Origin: Microbacterium pullorum
Lineage (GTDB): Bacteria > Actinomycetota > Actinomycetes > Actinomycetales > Microbacteriaceae
DNA length: 64,000 nt
Assembly: GCF_014836535.1 (NCBI RefSeq)
Contig: NZ_JACSQP010000003.1
Location: 196,966-260,965 of the forward strand
Reading direction: 5' to 3'
Shown: in pieces, positions 9,212-17,086 of the stretch
How positions within the stretch are numbered: position 1 is the first letter of the stretch
Layout of the letters: each line of letters opens with the position of its first letter
Translations under genes and position numbers: made by a program
Notes under the pieces: model-generated
What the model was told of the DNA's origin: nothing
Databases searched by the model: none
What the model saw: the letters and a program-made list of their open reading frames with translations, nothing else

Positions 9212-10273
9212 ATGACAGCCATCGTCCCGCCGTACCTGCTGGCCCGCATCGCCGCGACCGATGCCCCGCACCTGGCGCGGGCGGCCCGCGCGGCGCGGGC
9301 GACCCTCGAAGCCGGGCACGGCTACGACCCCGACCTCACCCGCCTGCAGCTGTCGATCGACGAGGACGGAGCGCTCGTGGCGAGGGCGACCCCCTCGCCC
9401 GACCGCGTGATCTCCGACGCGCAGAACCGCGAGACCCTGCCCGGTGTGCAGGTGCGCACCGAAGCCGACCCGCCCGCCGGTGACGAGGCGACCGATGAGG
9501 CGTTCGACGGGCTCGGGGCGACGTTCGACTTCTTCTGGGATGCCTTCGGCCGCGCCGGCATCGACGCCGCGGGCGGCACACTGGCCGCCACCGTGCACTA
9601 CGGCGTCGACTACGACAACGCGTTCTGGAACGGTGAGCGCATGGTGTTCGGCGACGGCGACGGCGAGGTGTTCACGGGGTTCACCAGCTCCCTCAGCGTC
9701 ATCGCGCACGAGCTCGCCCACGGGGTCACCGAGTTCTCCGGCGGCCTCGTGTACGAGCGGCAGTCGGGCGCACTCAACGAATCGCTGTCCGATGTGTTCG
9801 GCGCTCTCACCGAACAGCACAGCCTCGGACAGACCGCCGATGAGGCATTGTGGCTGATCGGCGCCGGGATCTTCACCGACGCCGTGCAGGGCAAGGCGCT
9901 GCGATCGCTCGCCGCACCCGGCACAGCGTACGACGACGATGTGCTCGGCCGCGACCCGCAGCCGGGGCACATGCGCGATTACGTCGAGACCGAGGCCGAC
10001 AACGGCGGCGTGCACATCAACTCCGGCATCCCGAATCGCGCGTTCCACCTCACCGCGATCGCCCTCGGCGGCAGAGCATGGGAACGCGCCGGCCTCATCT
10101 GGTACCGCACCCTCACCGCCGGCACCCTCTCGCCGACGGTGGACTTCGCCGGGTTCGCCCGGGCCACCCTGGAGACGGCGACGGCGGAGTACGGTGAGGG
10201 ATCGGAGGAGGTCGACGCCGTCCGGGCCGGCTGGTCGGGCGTCGGCGTGATGGAGGATGCACCCAGCAGATGA
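9212..10273 (+). CDS. Protealysin-like M4 metallopeptidase
   Basis: A 353-residue thermolysin-family zinc protease. HELAHGVTEFSGG carries the HEXXH zinc site with the active Glu; the third ligand lies in ALNESLSDVFG (ExxxD). GVHINSGIPNRAF and DYDNAFWNG are M4 signatures. The N-terminus reads IVPPYLLARIA, the PPY-type short propeptide of protealysin-like proteases, and there is no Sec signal peptide. In protealysins this group is often intracellular or leaves the cell by a non-classical route. It overlaps the next gene, which encodes an emfourin-type inhibitor. Confidence 0.93.
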   Translation: MTAIVPPYLLARIAATDAPHLARAARAARATLEAGHGYDPDLTRLQLSIDEDGALVARATPSPDRVISDAQNRETLPGVQVRTEADPPAGDEATDEAFDGLGATFDFFWDAFGRAGIDAAGGTLAATVHYGVDYDNAFWNGERMVFGDGDGEVFTGFTSSLSVIAHELAHGVTEFSGGLVYERQSGALNESLSDVFGALTEQHSLGQTADEALWLIGAGIFTDAVQGKALRSLAAPGTAYDDDVLGRDPQPGHMRDYVETEADNGGVHINSGIPNRAFHLTAIALGGRAWERAGLIWYRTLTAGTLSPTVDFAGFARATLETATAEYGEGSEEVDAVRAGWSGVGVMEDAPSR

Positions 10274-10592
10274 GTCGACCGTTCGGGTGACCGTCGTGCG
10301 CACCGGCGGCATCGCTGGACTGCGCCGACGATGGGAAGCCTGTCCCGACGGTGAGGCGGCGCGCGAATGGGCGAGCCTCATCGATCGGTGCCCATGGGAC
10401 GATCCGCCGAGCGACCCGTCGGGTGCTGACCGCTTCTGCTGGCGGGTGAGTGCCGAGGCAGGACCCCGGCGGCGCGAGGCGGAGCTGCCCGACGCCGACG
10501 TGCAGGGCCCGTGGCGCGCGCTCATCGACGCGGTGCGCGCGTGGCCCGCCGTCAGTTCTGACGGATCCGGCCGAACAGGCCCCGTTTCTTGA
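10257..10592 (+). CDS. Emfourin-like protease inhibitor (protealysin-associated)
   Basis: A 111-residue protein whose VTVVRTGGIAGLRRRW beginning matches the emfourin family, slow tight-binding protein inhibitors encoded next to protealysin-like M4 proteases. It overlaps the protease gene by 17 bases, so the two are [15 protein letters not shown] coupled, which keeps protease and inhibitor in ratio. An alternative GTG start at 10287 would trim ten residues and begin almost at the conserved motif. The last 41 bases overlap the 3' end of the convergent acetyltransferase gene. Family assignment rests on the motif and the neighbour. Confidence 0.82.
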   Translation: MHPADESTVRVTVVRTGGIAGLRRRWEACPDGEAAREWASLIDRCPWDDPPSDPSGADRFCWRVSAEAGPRRREAELPDADVQGPWRALIDAVRAWPAVSSDGSGRTGPVS

Positions 10593-11175
10593 CGGGGTTC
10601 AGCGACTTCTGCAGGTAGATCGTGCCGAGCCACCGCCCGAACTTGTGCCCGACGCGTCCCATGCGGCCGACTTCGACGAAGCCGAGCTTCTCGTGGAGGG
10701 CGACGGATGCCTCCGCTCCCCGATCACTGATGATCGCGACCATCTCGCGGATGCCGGCCTGCTCGCACGCCTCGATGAGCGCGACCAGCAGCGCCTTGCC
10801 GAGACCCTTGCCGGTGGCCGCCTGGCCGAGGTAGATCGAGTCCTCCACGCTGTAGCGGTAGCCGGATTTGCTCGACAGCGGCTGCACGTAGGCGTACCCG
10901 AGGATCTGACCCGACGGCGACTGCGCCACCAGGAACGGCAGCCCGAGTTTCTGCGCGTGGGACAGCTTGTCGCGCCATTGCGCGACCGACCACTTCTTCT
11001 CGTCGAAGGTGACGACGGAGTTGGTGACGTAGTGGTTGTAGATCTCGCGGATGTCGGCGACGTCACCGAGCTCGGCGGGGCGGATGTCGAACGAGAACGG
11101 CGCCTCGGGCTCGGCACGGCGCCGCAGGTGCCAAGGCAGCCGGCGGCGGTCGCGGTCGTATTCGTCCTGCAGCAT
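10552..11175 (-). CDS. GNAT-family N-acetyltransferase
   Basis: A 207-residue acetyltransferase resembling phosphinothricin/amino-acid N-acetyltransferases. It shows FDIRPAELGDVADIREIYNHYV at the start of the GNAT domain (about residue 25), the acetyl-CoA pyrophosphate loop ATGKGLGKAL, and ALHEKLGFVEVGRMGRVGHKFGRW near the end. About 20 basic residues precede the domain. The start at 11175 is fixed by a TAGGCT -10 hexamer 7 bases upstream; the open frame continues into ung but without homology. The acceptor substrate is unknown. Confidence 0.88.
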   Translation of the reverse strand: MLQDEYDRDRRRLPWHLRRRAEPEAPFSFDIRPAELGDVADIREIYNHYVTNSVVTFDEKKWSVAQWRDKLSHAQKLGLPFLVAQSPSGQILGYAYVQPLSSKSGYRYSVEDSIYLGQAATGKGLGKALLVALIEACEQAGIREMVAIISDRGAEASVALHEKLGFVEVGRMGRVGHKFGRWLGTIYLQKSLNPVKKRGLFGRIRQN

Positions 11176-11180
11176 GATCG

Positions 11181-11906
11181 TCAGCCTAGAACCGCGGCGG
11201 TCGGCAGACGCCAATCCACCGGTGCCGCACCCTGCTGCGCCAACAGCGCGTCGACGCGGGAGAACGGGCGGGAGCCGAAGAATCCGCGGGACGCGGACAG
11301 CGGCGATGGGTGCGACGACTCGACCCGCGGCGTCGCGCCCAACAGCGGCCCGAGGCCGGCGGCATCCTTGCCCCAGAGCACCGCGACGAGCGGTCCACCG
11401 CGCTCGACGAGCACGCGGATGGCATGCTCGGTCACGCTCTCCCATCCCCAGCCGCGGTGGGATCCGGCAGCCCCCGGCGCCACCGTGAGCACACGGTTGA
11501 GCAGCATGACGCCCTGGTCGCTCCACGCCGACAGGTCGCCATGGTGGGCGGGAGCGATGCCGAGATCGTCGGAGAGCTCACGGTAGATGTTGCCGAGGCT
11601 CCGCGGCAACGGGCGCACGTGCCGCTCCACCGCGAACGACAGCCCGATCGGGTGCCCCGGTGTCGGGTACGGGTCCTGTCCCACGATCAGCACACGCACA
11701 TCGGCGAGAGGCCGCTGGAATGCCCGCAGCACAAGGTGGCCGTCGGGAAGGTAGCCGCGGCCGGCGGCCGTCTCGGCGCGCAGCCGCTCGCCGAGCACCG
11801 CGATGTCGTCGGCGACGGGCGCCAGGGCATCTGCCCACCCGGCGTCGATCAGACCCGCGTCGGCGAGTTCGGGCAGGGTCATCGCCGTCCGGTTCGCATC
11901 GTGCAC
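11181..11906 (-). CDS. ung: Uracil-DNA glycosylase
   Basis: A 241-residue family-1 uracil-DNA glycosylase, which excises uracil from DNA at the start of base-excision repair. Motif [17 protein letters not shown] contains the catalytic Asp; the C-terminal [17 protein letters not shown] contains the His and the minor-groove loop. The length is normal. The start is taken as the GTG at 11906 because a perfect TAGGCT -10 lies 6 bases upstream; an ATG at 11882 is the alternative. It is followed by the GNAT gene, which has its own promoter. Confidence 0.93.
   Translation of the reverse strand: MHDANRTAMTLPELADAGLIDAGWADALAPVADDIAVLGERLRAETAAGRGYLPDGHLVLRAFQRPLADVRVLIVGQDPYPTPGHPIGLSFAVERHVRPLPRSLGNIYRELSDDLGIAPAHHGDLSAWSDQGVMLLNRVLTVAPGAAGSHRGWGWESVTEHAIRVLVERGGPLVAVLWGKDAAGLGPLLGATPRVESSHPSPLSASRGFFGSRPFSRVDALLAQQGAAPVDWRLPTAAVLG
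11183..11188 (-). promoter_or_regulatory. -10 hexamer TAGGCT, leaderless start of the GNAT gene
   Basis: TAGGCT on the minus strand ends 7 bases before the ATG at 11175 and overlaps the end of the ung coding region, so the acetyltransferase can be transcribed independently of ung. Confidence 0.55.
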
Positions 11907-11912
11907 CGGTCC

Positions 11913-11918
11913 AGCCTA
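11913..11918 (-). promoter_or_regulatory. -10 hexamer TAGGCT, leaderless start of ung
   Basis: TAGGCT ends 6 bases before the GTG at 11906 on the minus strand. This spacing selects the GTG over the downstream ATG as the start of ung. Confidence 0.55.
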
Positions 11919-11944
11919 CGGACGGTGCGCGGCGATCCTCGCGC

Positions 11945-12075
11945 TCGATGGCGGCGGGTGGCGGCCGGTGGCGGCGGGTGGCGCCGCTCGGCGACGGGTG
12001 GGCGTGCGGGCGGGCGGTGAGGCTGCGGGTTCTGCGGGTGGGGGTGCGGGGGCGGCGGGTGCGTGGGCAGCGTGG
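11945..12075. repeat. G-rich low-complexity stretch with degenerate GGCGGGTGGC units
   Basis: The + strand holds runs such as GGCGGGTGGC, repeated imperfectly about four times, then mixed GCGGG and GGGGG blocks up to about 12075. It lies between the divergent ung and HNH genes. Several closely spaced G-runs make G-quadruplex formation possible. Frames through it show only Arg/Gly/Ala-rich [12 protein letters not shown], so no gene is called. Confidence 0.55.
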
Positions 12076-12105
12076 GGCTTCCTCCCCAGGCAGACTCTTT
12101 CGAAG

Positions 12106-12114
12106 TTGTCCACC
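12106..12114 (+). promoter_or_regulatory. DnaA-box-like nonamer upstream of the HNH gene (8/9)
   Basis: TTGTCCACC differs at one base from the actinobacterial DnaA box TTGTCCACA. It lies in the intergenic AT-richer segment before the HNH gene. A single near-match is weak evidence on its own. Confidence 0.3.
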
Positions 12115-12188
12115 GTTTTCTCCGATTCTTACCTTGGTCTGGGGTTTGCGCGGCTGCAATGTCGGAGGGGGTCGGCAGGATTAGAGGT

Positions 12189-13601
12189 ATGAACACCTCC
12201 TCGGTCAGCCCCCGCAGCGACACCCGGTCTCCGGGTGCGGTGCTGTCCGACCTGGCCGCGGCGCGGCGCCGGGTGGCGGCGGCGGAGGCCGATGTGCTGC
12301 ACGCGCTGGCGCGGATGGATGCCATCGCCGCCGAGCAGACCGCCCGGGTGCCGTCGTCGGCGGGTCGGGAACGGGAGATGCCGTTGCGGGCGATCGCGGC
12401 CGAGGTCGGCGCCGTGCTGCAGCGATCCGACCGGGTGATGCAGGACCGCCTGCACCACGCCACGGTGCTGGTGACCGGGTTCGCGGCGACCGTCGGTGCG
12501 TTGCGGGCGGGGCGGATCGACATGGGGCATGTGCGGTTGATTCAGGATGCCGGGGCCCGCATCGCCGACCCCGAGGCCCGCGCCCGGTTCGAGCAGGCGG
12601 CGCTGGTGGTGTGTGAGCGGGAGACCCCGGGGCGGGCGAAACCGATCATCGCGATGATCGCCCAGAAACTGCACCCCGTTCCGCTCGAGGAGCGTCACAC
12701 CGACGCCGCCACGGGCCGGCGGGTGTGGGTGCGGGACCTCGACGATGGCATGGCGGAGTTGGCGGCGGTGCTGCCGGCGGTGCTGGCGTACGCGATCCGC
12801 GACCGGTTGACCGAGTACGCGCGGGAGATCACGACCGCGCGGCGGAAAGCCGCTGCGGAAGCGAGTGCCGCGGGCCACCGTGGTACTGGCGCCGGCGCTG
12901 GTGCCCGCGGCGACGACGGTGCGAGCGTCGATGGTGCCGAAGCCACACCGCCCGACCCCGCCGAGGTCGTCGCGACCGACACCCGCACGACTGACCAGGT
13001 CCGCGCGGACGTCCTCACCGACCTGCTCCTCACCGGCGGCGCCACCGCACCCGCCACCACCGGTGCCGTCGCCGACGGCGGTGCGATCACAGCCCAAGTG
13101 CAGGTCATCATCCCCCTCGACACCCTCACCGGCACCGGCACCGCACCCGCCGAACTCATCGGATACGGGCCCATCGACCCCGACACCGCCCGCCGCCTCG
13201 CCGCGACCGCGGAACTGTGGGAACGGATCTTCGTCTCACCCACCACCGGAGCCGTGCAGTCGGTCGACACCTACCGGCCCAGCGCTGCACAGCGACGACA
13301 TCTCGACGCCCGCGACGAACACTGCCGCTTCATCGGGTGCCGAAGACCCGCCCGCCACTGCGACCACGACCACACCCACGACGCCGCGCACGGCGGACCG
13401 ACCGCGCTGTGCAACCTCGCCAACCTCTGCACAAGGCACCACCCGATGAAACACGCCACCGCGTGGTGCGTGATCCAGAAACCCCACGGCATCCTCGAAT
13501 GGACCAGCCCCACCGGCCGGGTCTACCCCGACATCCCCCGACGCGTCCTCGAATTCACCGCCCTCGCCACCGCCACAGCCTTCGAACCCCCGCCGTTCTG
13601 A
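12189..13601 (+). CDS. DUF222 / HNH endonuclease domain protein (13E12 repeat family)
   Basis: A 470-residue protein of the actinobacterial 13E12 family: an N-terminal DUF222 region of alpha-helical repeats and a C-terminal HNH nuclease domain. The HNH part contains CRFIGC, CDHDHTHDAAHGGPT and NLCTRHH (residues about 378-420), supplying zinc-binding Cys/His and the catalytic His. These genes are multicopy in Microbacterium-like genomes and their function is unknown; spread with mobile DNA has been suggested. A Thr/Ala/Gly-rich linker interrupts the middle (about 230-300). The start at 12189 lies in an AT-richer segment (12085-12188) that should hold the promoter. Confidence 0.88.
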   Translation: MNTSSVSPRSDTRSPGAVLSDLAAARRRVAAAEADVLHALARMDAIAAEQTARVPSSAGREREMPLRAIAAEVGAVLQRSDRVMQDRLHHATVLVTGFAATVGALRAGRIDMGHVRLIQDAGARIADPEARARFEQAALVVCERETPGRAKPIIAMIAQKLHPVPLEERHTDAATGRRVWVRDLDDGMAELAAVLPAVLAYAIRDRLTEYAREITTARRKAAAEASAAGHRGTGAGAGARGDDGASVDGAEATPPDPAEVVATDTRTTDQVRADVLTDLLLTGGATAPATTGAVADGGAITAQVQVIIPLDTLTGTGTAPAELIGYGPIDPDTARRLAATAELWERIFVSPTTGAVQSVDTYRPSAAQRRHLDARDEHCRFIGCRRPARHCDHDHTHDAAHGGPTALCNLANLCTRHHPMKHATAWCVIQKPHGILEWTSPTGRVYPDIPRRVLEFTALATATAFEPPPF

Positions 13602-13646
13602 GCAGTCCGCTCCTTGCGAGGCGGCGCCCGCGCATCCGGGTGATCA

Positions 13647-13665
13647 TCCGGCCTCAGCGGCCGGA
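13647..13665. terminator. Short hairpin between convergent HNH and SDR genes
   Basis: TCCGGCC (13647-13653) pairs with GGCCGGA (13659-13665) around a 5-base loop. It sits between the two gene ends and could terminate both directions. There is no T-tract. Confidence 0.45.
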
Positions 13666-13674
13666 CTCACCGAC

Positions 13675-14457
13675 TCAGTCCATGGGCAGGCGGGGCCGCA
13701 GCGGCCCGCGCGCCAGCAGATGCTGCGCCGACTGCGCCACCGGGCGCATCGTGACGAGATCGAGGTTCACGCGCCCCGGTGCATTCAGCGCGTAGGCGAT
13801 GACATCGGCGACGTCGGAGGCCACGAGCGGCTCCGCTACCCCGTCGTAGACCTTCTCGGCCGCGGCACGGTCACCGCCCAGGCGGTTGAGGGTGAACTCC
13901 TCGGTGAAGACCATGCCCGGCGCGATCTCGACGACCCGGATCGGTTCGCCGTTGAGCTCCAGCCGCAGGGCCGCGGCGATCATCGACTCCCCCGCCTTCG
14001 CGGCGTTGTAGCCGCCACCGCCGGGGTAGGCACGCTGCGCCGCGGTCGACGTGACGAACAGCGTGTCGGCGTGACCATCTGATGCCGCAGCGCGGCGCAG
14101 CTGCGGCAGCAGCGCGGCCACCAGCATCTGGGCGGCCAGCACGTTGACCTCGAACATCCAGCGCCAGTCGTCGGCTCTGCCGTCTTCCACGCGGTCGGCA
14201 CCCCGCGCGCCGCCGGCGATCTGCACGAGCGCGTGGACGGGACCGGTTTCGGCGAGCCAGGCGGCGAGCGCGTCGACGTCGGCCTGCTGCGTGAGATCTG
14301 CGGCGTACACGGCCGCACCGGTCTCGGCCTCCAGCGCCGCGAGACGGTCTGCGCGACGGGCCACCCCGACGACATCCCAACCCGAGGCGCGCAGTGCGCG
14401 CACCGTGGCCTCTCCGATCCCCGAGCTCGCCCCGGTCACCACCGCACGTCGTGTCAT
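13675..14457 (-). CDS. SDR-family oxidoreductase
   Basis: A 260-residue classical short-chain dehydrogenase/reductase. The NAD(P) motif TGASSGIGE begins near residue 8; RRADRL after the second strand suggests NADP preference. VTSTAAQRAYPGGGGYNAAKAG holds the catalytic Ser and the YxxxK pair. It resembles YdfG/serine dehydrogenase-type enzymes, but the substrate is unknown. The start at 14457 is supported by homology and by a TACGGT -10 hexamer 7 bases upstream. It is divergent from metY. Confidence 0.9.
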   Translation of the reverse strand: MTRRAVVTGASSGIGEATVRALRASGWDVVGVARRADRLAALEAETGAAVYAADLTQQADVDALAAWLAETGPVHALVQIAGGARGADRVEDGRADDWRWMFEVNVLAAQMLVAALLPQLRRAAASDGHADTLFVTSTAAQRAYPGGGGYNAAKAGESMIAAALRLELNGEPIRVVEIAPGMVFTEEFTLNRLGGDRAAAEKVYDGVAEPLVASDVADVIAYALNAPGRVNLDLVTMRPVAQSAQHLLARGPLRPRLPMD

Positions 14458-14464
14458 GCGTCCC

Positions 14465-14470
14465 ACCGTA
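14465..14470 (-). promoter_or_regulatory. -10 hexamer TACGGT, leaderless start of the SDR gene
   Basis: TACGGT on the minus strand ends 7 bases before the ATG at 14457. A perfect 10-bp palindrome, GTTACGTAAC (14480-14489), lies just upstream and could be an operator for one or both divergent genes. Confidence 0.5.
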
Positions 14471-14501
14471 CCCCCGCGCGTTACGTAACATTTCCGCGCC
14501 G

Positions 14502-14530
14502 TTGTTGACAACCAGCCTTGTCCGTAGCCT
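14502..14530 (+). promoter_or_regulatory. Candidate metY promoter
   Basis: TTGTTG (14502-14507), 17 bases, then TAGCCT (14525-14530). Transcription would start near 14537, giving a leader of about 42 bases with the ribosome binding site AGGAG before the ATG at 14579. An alternative -35, TTGACA (14505-14510), would leave only 14 bases. Confidence 0.5.
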
Positions 14531-14578
14531 CGGACCAGGTCGCGGCAGCCGCGGTCCACCCGACATTCAGGAGCCATC

Positions 14579-15901
14579 ATGTCCGCACCCGAGAACTGGC
14601 GCTTCGAGACCAAGCAGATCCACTCCGGCGCCCAGCCGGACCCGGTGACCAAGGCCCGCGCCACGCCGATCTACCAGACGACCTCCTATGTGTTCGACAA
14701 CGCCGACCACGCGGCCAACCTGTTCGCCCTGTCGGAGTTCGGCAACATCTACACCCGCATCCAGAACCCCACGCAGGATGTCGTCGAGCAGCGCATCGCG
14801 GCGCTCGAGGGCGGCACCGGCGCGCTCGTGGTCTCCAGCGGCCAGGCCGCCGAGACCTTCGCGGTACTCAACATCGCCCAGGCCGGCGACCACATCGTCT
14901 CGTCCAGCTCGATCTACGGCGGCACGTACAACCTGTTCAAGTACACCCTCGCCAAGCTCGGCATCGAGACGACGTTCGTCGAGAACCAGGACGACCCCGA
15001 AGAATGGCGCCGCGCCGCCCGCCCGAACACCAAGCTGTTCTTCGCCGAGACCATCGGCAACCCGCAGATCAACGTGCTCGACATCCGCACCGTCGCTGAC
15101 ATCGCGCACGAGGCCGGTGTGCCGCTCATCGTCGACAACACGATCGCGACGCCGTACCTGATCCGTCCGTTCGAGCACGGCGCCGACATCATCGTGCACT
15201 CCGCGACGAAGTTCCTCGGCGGCCACGGCACCACGATCGGCGGTGTCATCGTCGACGGCGGCCGCTTCGCCTGGTCCGAGAACGTCGAGAAGTTCCCCGG
15301 TCTGACCGAGCCCGACCCGTCGTACCACGGCGCGTCGTACACGACCGCGGTCGGCGACTCGCTGGCCTACATCATCAAGGCCCGCGTGCAGCTGCTGCGC
15401 GACCTCGGCTCGGCGATCGCGCCCATCAGCGCCTGGCTGCTGCTGCAGGGCATCGAAACGCTGTCGCTGCGCATCGAGCGTCACGTGCAGAACGCACAGG
15501 AGATCGCGGAGTGGCTCGAGAACCAGCCCGACGTCGCGACCGTGAACTACTCGGGCCTTCCCACCTCCCCCTGGTACGCCGCCGCCAACACGTACGCCCC
15601 GAAGGGCGTGGGCGCAGTGCTGTCGTTCGAGCTCAAGGGCGGCGTCGGCGCCGGTCGCGCGTTCGTCGACTCGCTCGAACTGTTCAGCCACCTCGCCAAC
15701 ATCGGTGACGTGCGCTCGCTCGTCATCCACCCCGCCTCCACCACCCACTCGCAGCTCACGCCCGAGCAGCAGCTCACCGCCGGCGTCACGCCGGGTCTGG
15801 TGCGTCTGTCGGTGGGCATCGAGGCCGTGGAAGACCTCACCGCCGACCTCGCGCAGGCCCTCGCCGCCGCCCGCCGCGTCTCGGAGGCCGCCCGCGCCTG
15901 A
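14579..15901 (+). CDS. metY: O-acetylhomoserine aminocarboxypropyltransferase / sulfhydrylase
   Basis: A 440-residue PLP enzyme of the Cys/Met metabolism family that makes homocysteine from O-acetylhomoserine and sulfide. [14 protein letters not shown] and [11 protein letters not shown] open the domain, and [19 protein letters not shown] contains the PLP lysine. The length and the central insertion are typical of MetY rather than MetB. The ribosome binding site AGGAG precedes the ATG. It is the first gene of the methionine segment, with metX 1.2 kb downstream; a strong hairpin follows, so it may be transcribed alone. Confidence 0.95.
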   Translation: MSAPENWRFETKQIHSGAQPDPVTKARATPIYQTTSYVFDNADHAANLFALSEFGNIYTRIQNPTQDVVEQRIAALEGGTGALVVSSGQAAETFAVLNIAQAGDHIVSSSSIYGGTYNLFKYTLAKLGIETTFVENQDDPEEWRRAARPNTKLFFAETIGNPQINVLDIRTVADIAHEAGVPLIVDNTIATPYLIRPFEHGADIIVHSATKFLGGHGTTIGGVIVDGGRFAWSENVEKFPGLTEPDPSYHGASYTTAVGDSLAYIIKARVQLLRDLGSAIAPISAWLLLQGIETLSLRIERHVQNAQEIAEWLENQPDVATVNYSGLPTSPWYAAANTYAPKGVGAVLSFELKGGVGAGRAFVDSLELFSHLANIGDVRSLVIHPASTTHSQLTPEQQLTAGVTPGLVRLSVGIEAVEDLTADLAQALAAARRVSEAARA

Positions 15902-15929
15902 CCTGCCACCCCGACACCCCGACGCCCCG

Positions 15930-15966
15930 ACGCCCCGGTCGACCCCTCACGGGGCGACCGGGGCGT
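15930..15966. terminator. Terminator hairpin after metY
   Basis: ACGCCCCGGTCG (15930-15941) pairs perfectly with CGACCGGGGCGT (15955-15966), with a further inner CCCC/GGGG pairing. It has no T-tract, as often in actinobacteria. Confidence 0.7.
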
Positions 15967-16003
15967 CGTGCGTGGGACGGACGTCTCGGGCCGTCGCCGG
16001 GGC

Positions 16004-16009
16004 TACGCT
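16004..16009 (+). promoter_or_regulatory. -10 hexamer TACGCT, leaderless start of the DUF2332 gene
   Basis: TACGCT ends 7 bases before the GTG at 16017. It gives the DUF2332 gene its own promoter after the metY terminator. Confidence 0.5.
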
Positions 16010-16016
16010 GACCGGC

Positions 16017-17015
16017 GTGATCGAACGCATCGCCGCCGGCTACGACGACTTCGGCCGCCGCTGGGCGCACGGCACCTCGCCGCTCTATGAGGACTGGGCC
16101 ACCGGCATCGCCGCCGACGACGACATCCTGCGGCGCCTGGACGCGCTCCCCACCGCCCAGCAGCAACCCAACCGCATCTTCGCGGCCGCCCGCTGGGCGG
16201 GTTGCCCGCTCACCCCCTACGCCTCGTGGCGCGCGTGGCTCGCAGACAACTGGGCACGGGTGATCGCCATCGCCGCCGACCGCACCACCCAGACCAACGA
16301 GCCCGCCCGGTGCGCGACTCTGCTGCCGCAGCTGGCGGCGATCCCCGGCCCCGTCGCCCTGCTCGAAGTCGGCACCGCCGCCGGGCTGTGTCTGCTCCCC
16401 GACCGCTATGCGTACGAGTACACCTCGCCGCGCGGCATCCATCGCCTGGGTGACGGGCCGGTCGTGCTCCGGTGCCGCATCGACGACGCCGCCGCGGTGC
16501 CGACGCGGCTGCCCGAGGTGGTGTGGCGGCGCGGCATCGACCTGGCGCCCATCGACGCCGCCGACGCCGCCGCGGTCGACTGGCTCGCGACCCTCGTGTG
16601 GCCAGGGCCCGACCACGATGCCCGGGTGACCCGGCTGCGGGCGGCCGCCGCGGTGGCCGCCGCCGACCCGCCCGACATCGTGCAGGCCGACCTGCTCGAC
16701 GCCCTCCCCGACGTCGCGGCCGGCGCTCCCCGCGAGGCGACCCTCGTCGTCTTCCACAGCGCCGTGCTGCTGTACCTCGACCCAGCCCAGCGGCGCCGGT
16801 TCGTCGAGACCGTCGGCGCCGTGCGCAGCGCACACGGTGGCGACGTGGTCTGGCTGTCGAACGAGACGAGCGGCACGCTGCCCGGGATCGATGCGCGCCT
16901 ACCCGAAGGCCTGGAGAGCGCCCACCGATTCGTGCAGACGCTCGACGGCACCCCCGTGGCCCTGGCCGGACAGCACGGTGCGACGTACGAGACGCGACCC
17001 TTCCGCGCACGCTGA
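16017..17015 (+). CDS. DUF2332 family protein
   Basis: A 332-residue protein of unknown function, DUF2332. Typical segments are YDDFGRRWAHGTSPLYEDWA near the N-terminus, EVGTAAGLCLLPDRYAYEY around residue 120, and a central LEVG-like turn recalling Rossmann/SAM-binding folds. The C-terminal half has VVFHSAVLLYLDP and VVWLSNE. A methyltransferase-like fold is an inference; no activity is known. It lies between metY and metX, which hints at a link with sulfur or methyl metabolism. The GTG start is chosen from homology and the -10 hexamer upstream. Confidence 0.85.
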   Translation: MIERIAAGYDDFGRRWAHGTSPLYEDWATGIAADDDILRRLDALPTAQQQPNRIFAAARWAGCPLTPYASWRAWLADNWARVIAIAADRTTQTNEPARCATLLPQLAAIPGPVALLEVGTAAGLCLLPDRYAYEYTSPRGIHRLGDGPVVLRCRIDDAAAVPTRLPEVVWRRGIDLAPIDAADAAAVDWLATLVWPGPDHDARVTRLRAAAAVAAADPPDIVQADLLDALPDVAAGAPREATLVVFHSAVLLYLDPAQRRRFVETVGAVRSAHGGDVVWLSNETSGTLPGIDARLPEGLESAHRFVQTLDGTPVALAGQHGATYETRPFRAR

Positions 17016-17086
17016 GCCCGGCTCCGCGTGACACCGCCCGCGTAACACGGGCCCGGCCGCCGCCGCCGACCCACGACAATGGGGAG

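Noticed and set aside
12189-13601. Homing endonuclease or part of a mobile element
   Set aside because: The HNH/DUF222 gene is a common resident family in these genomes; no intein, intron, terminal repeats or transposase nearby.
14490-14578. SAM riboswitch upstream of metY
   Set aside because: The leader is only about 42 bases; it has a small GGACC/GGTCC hairpin but none of the multi-stem SAM riboswitch cores.
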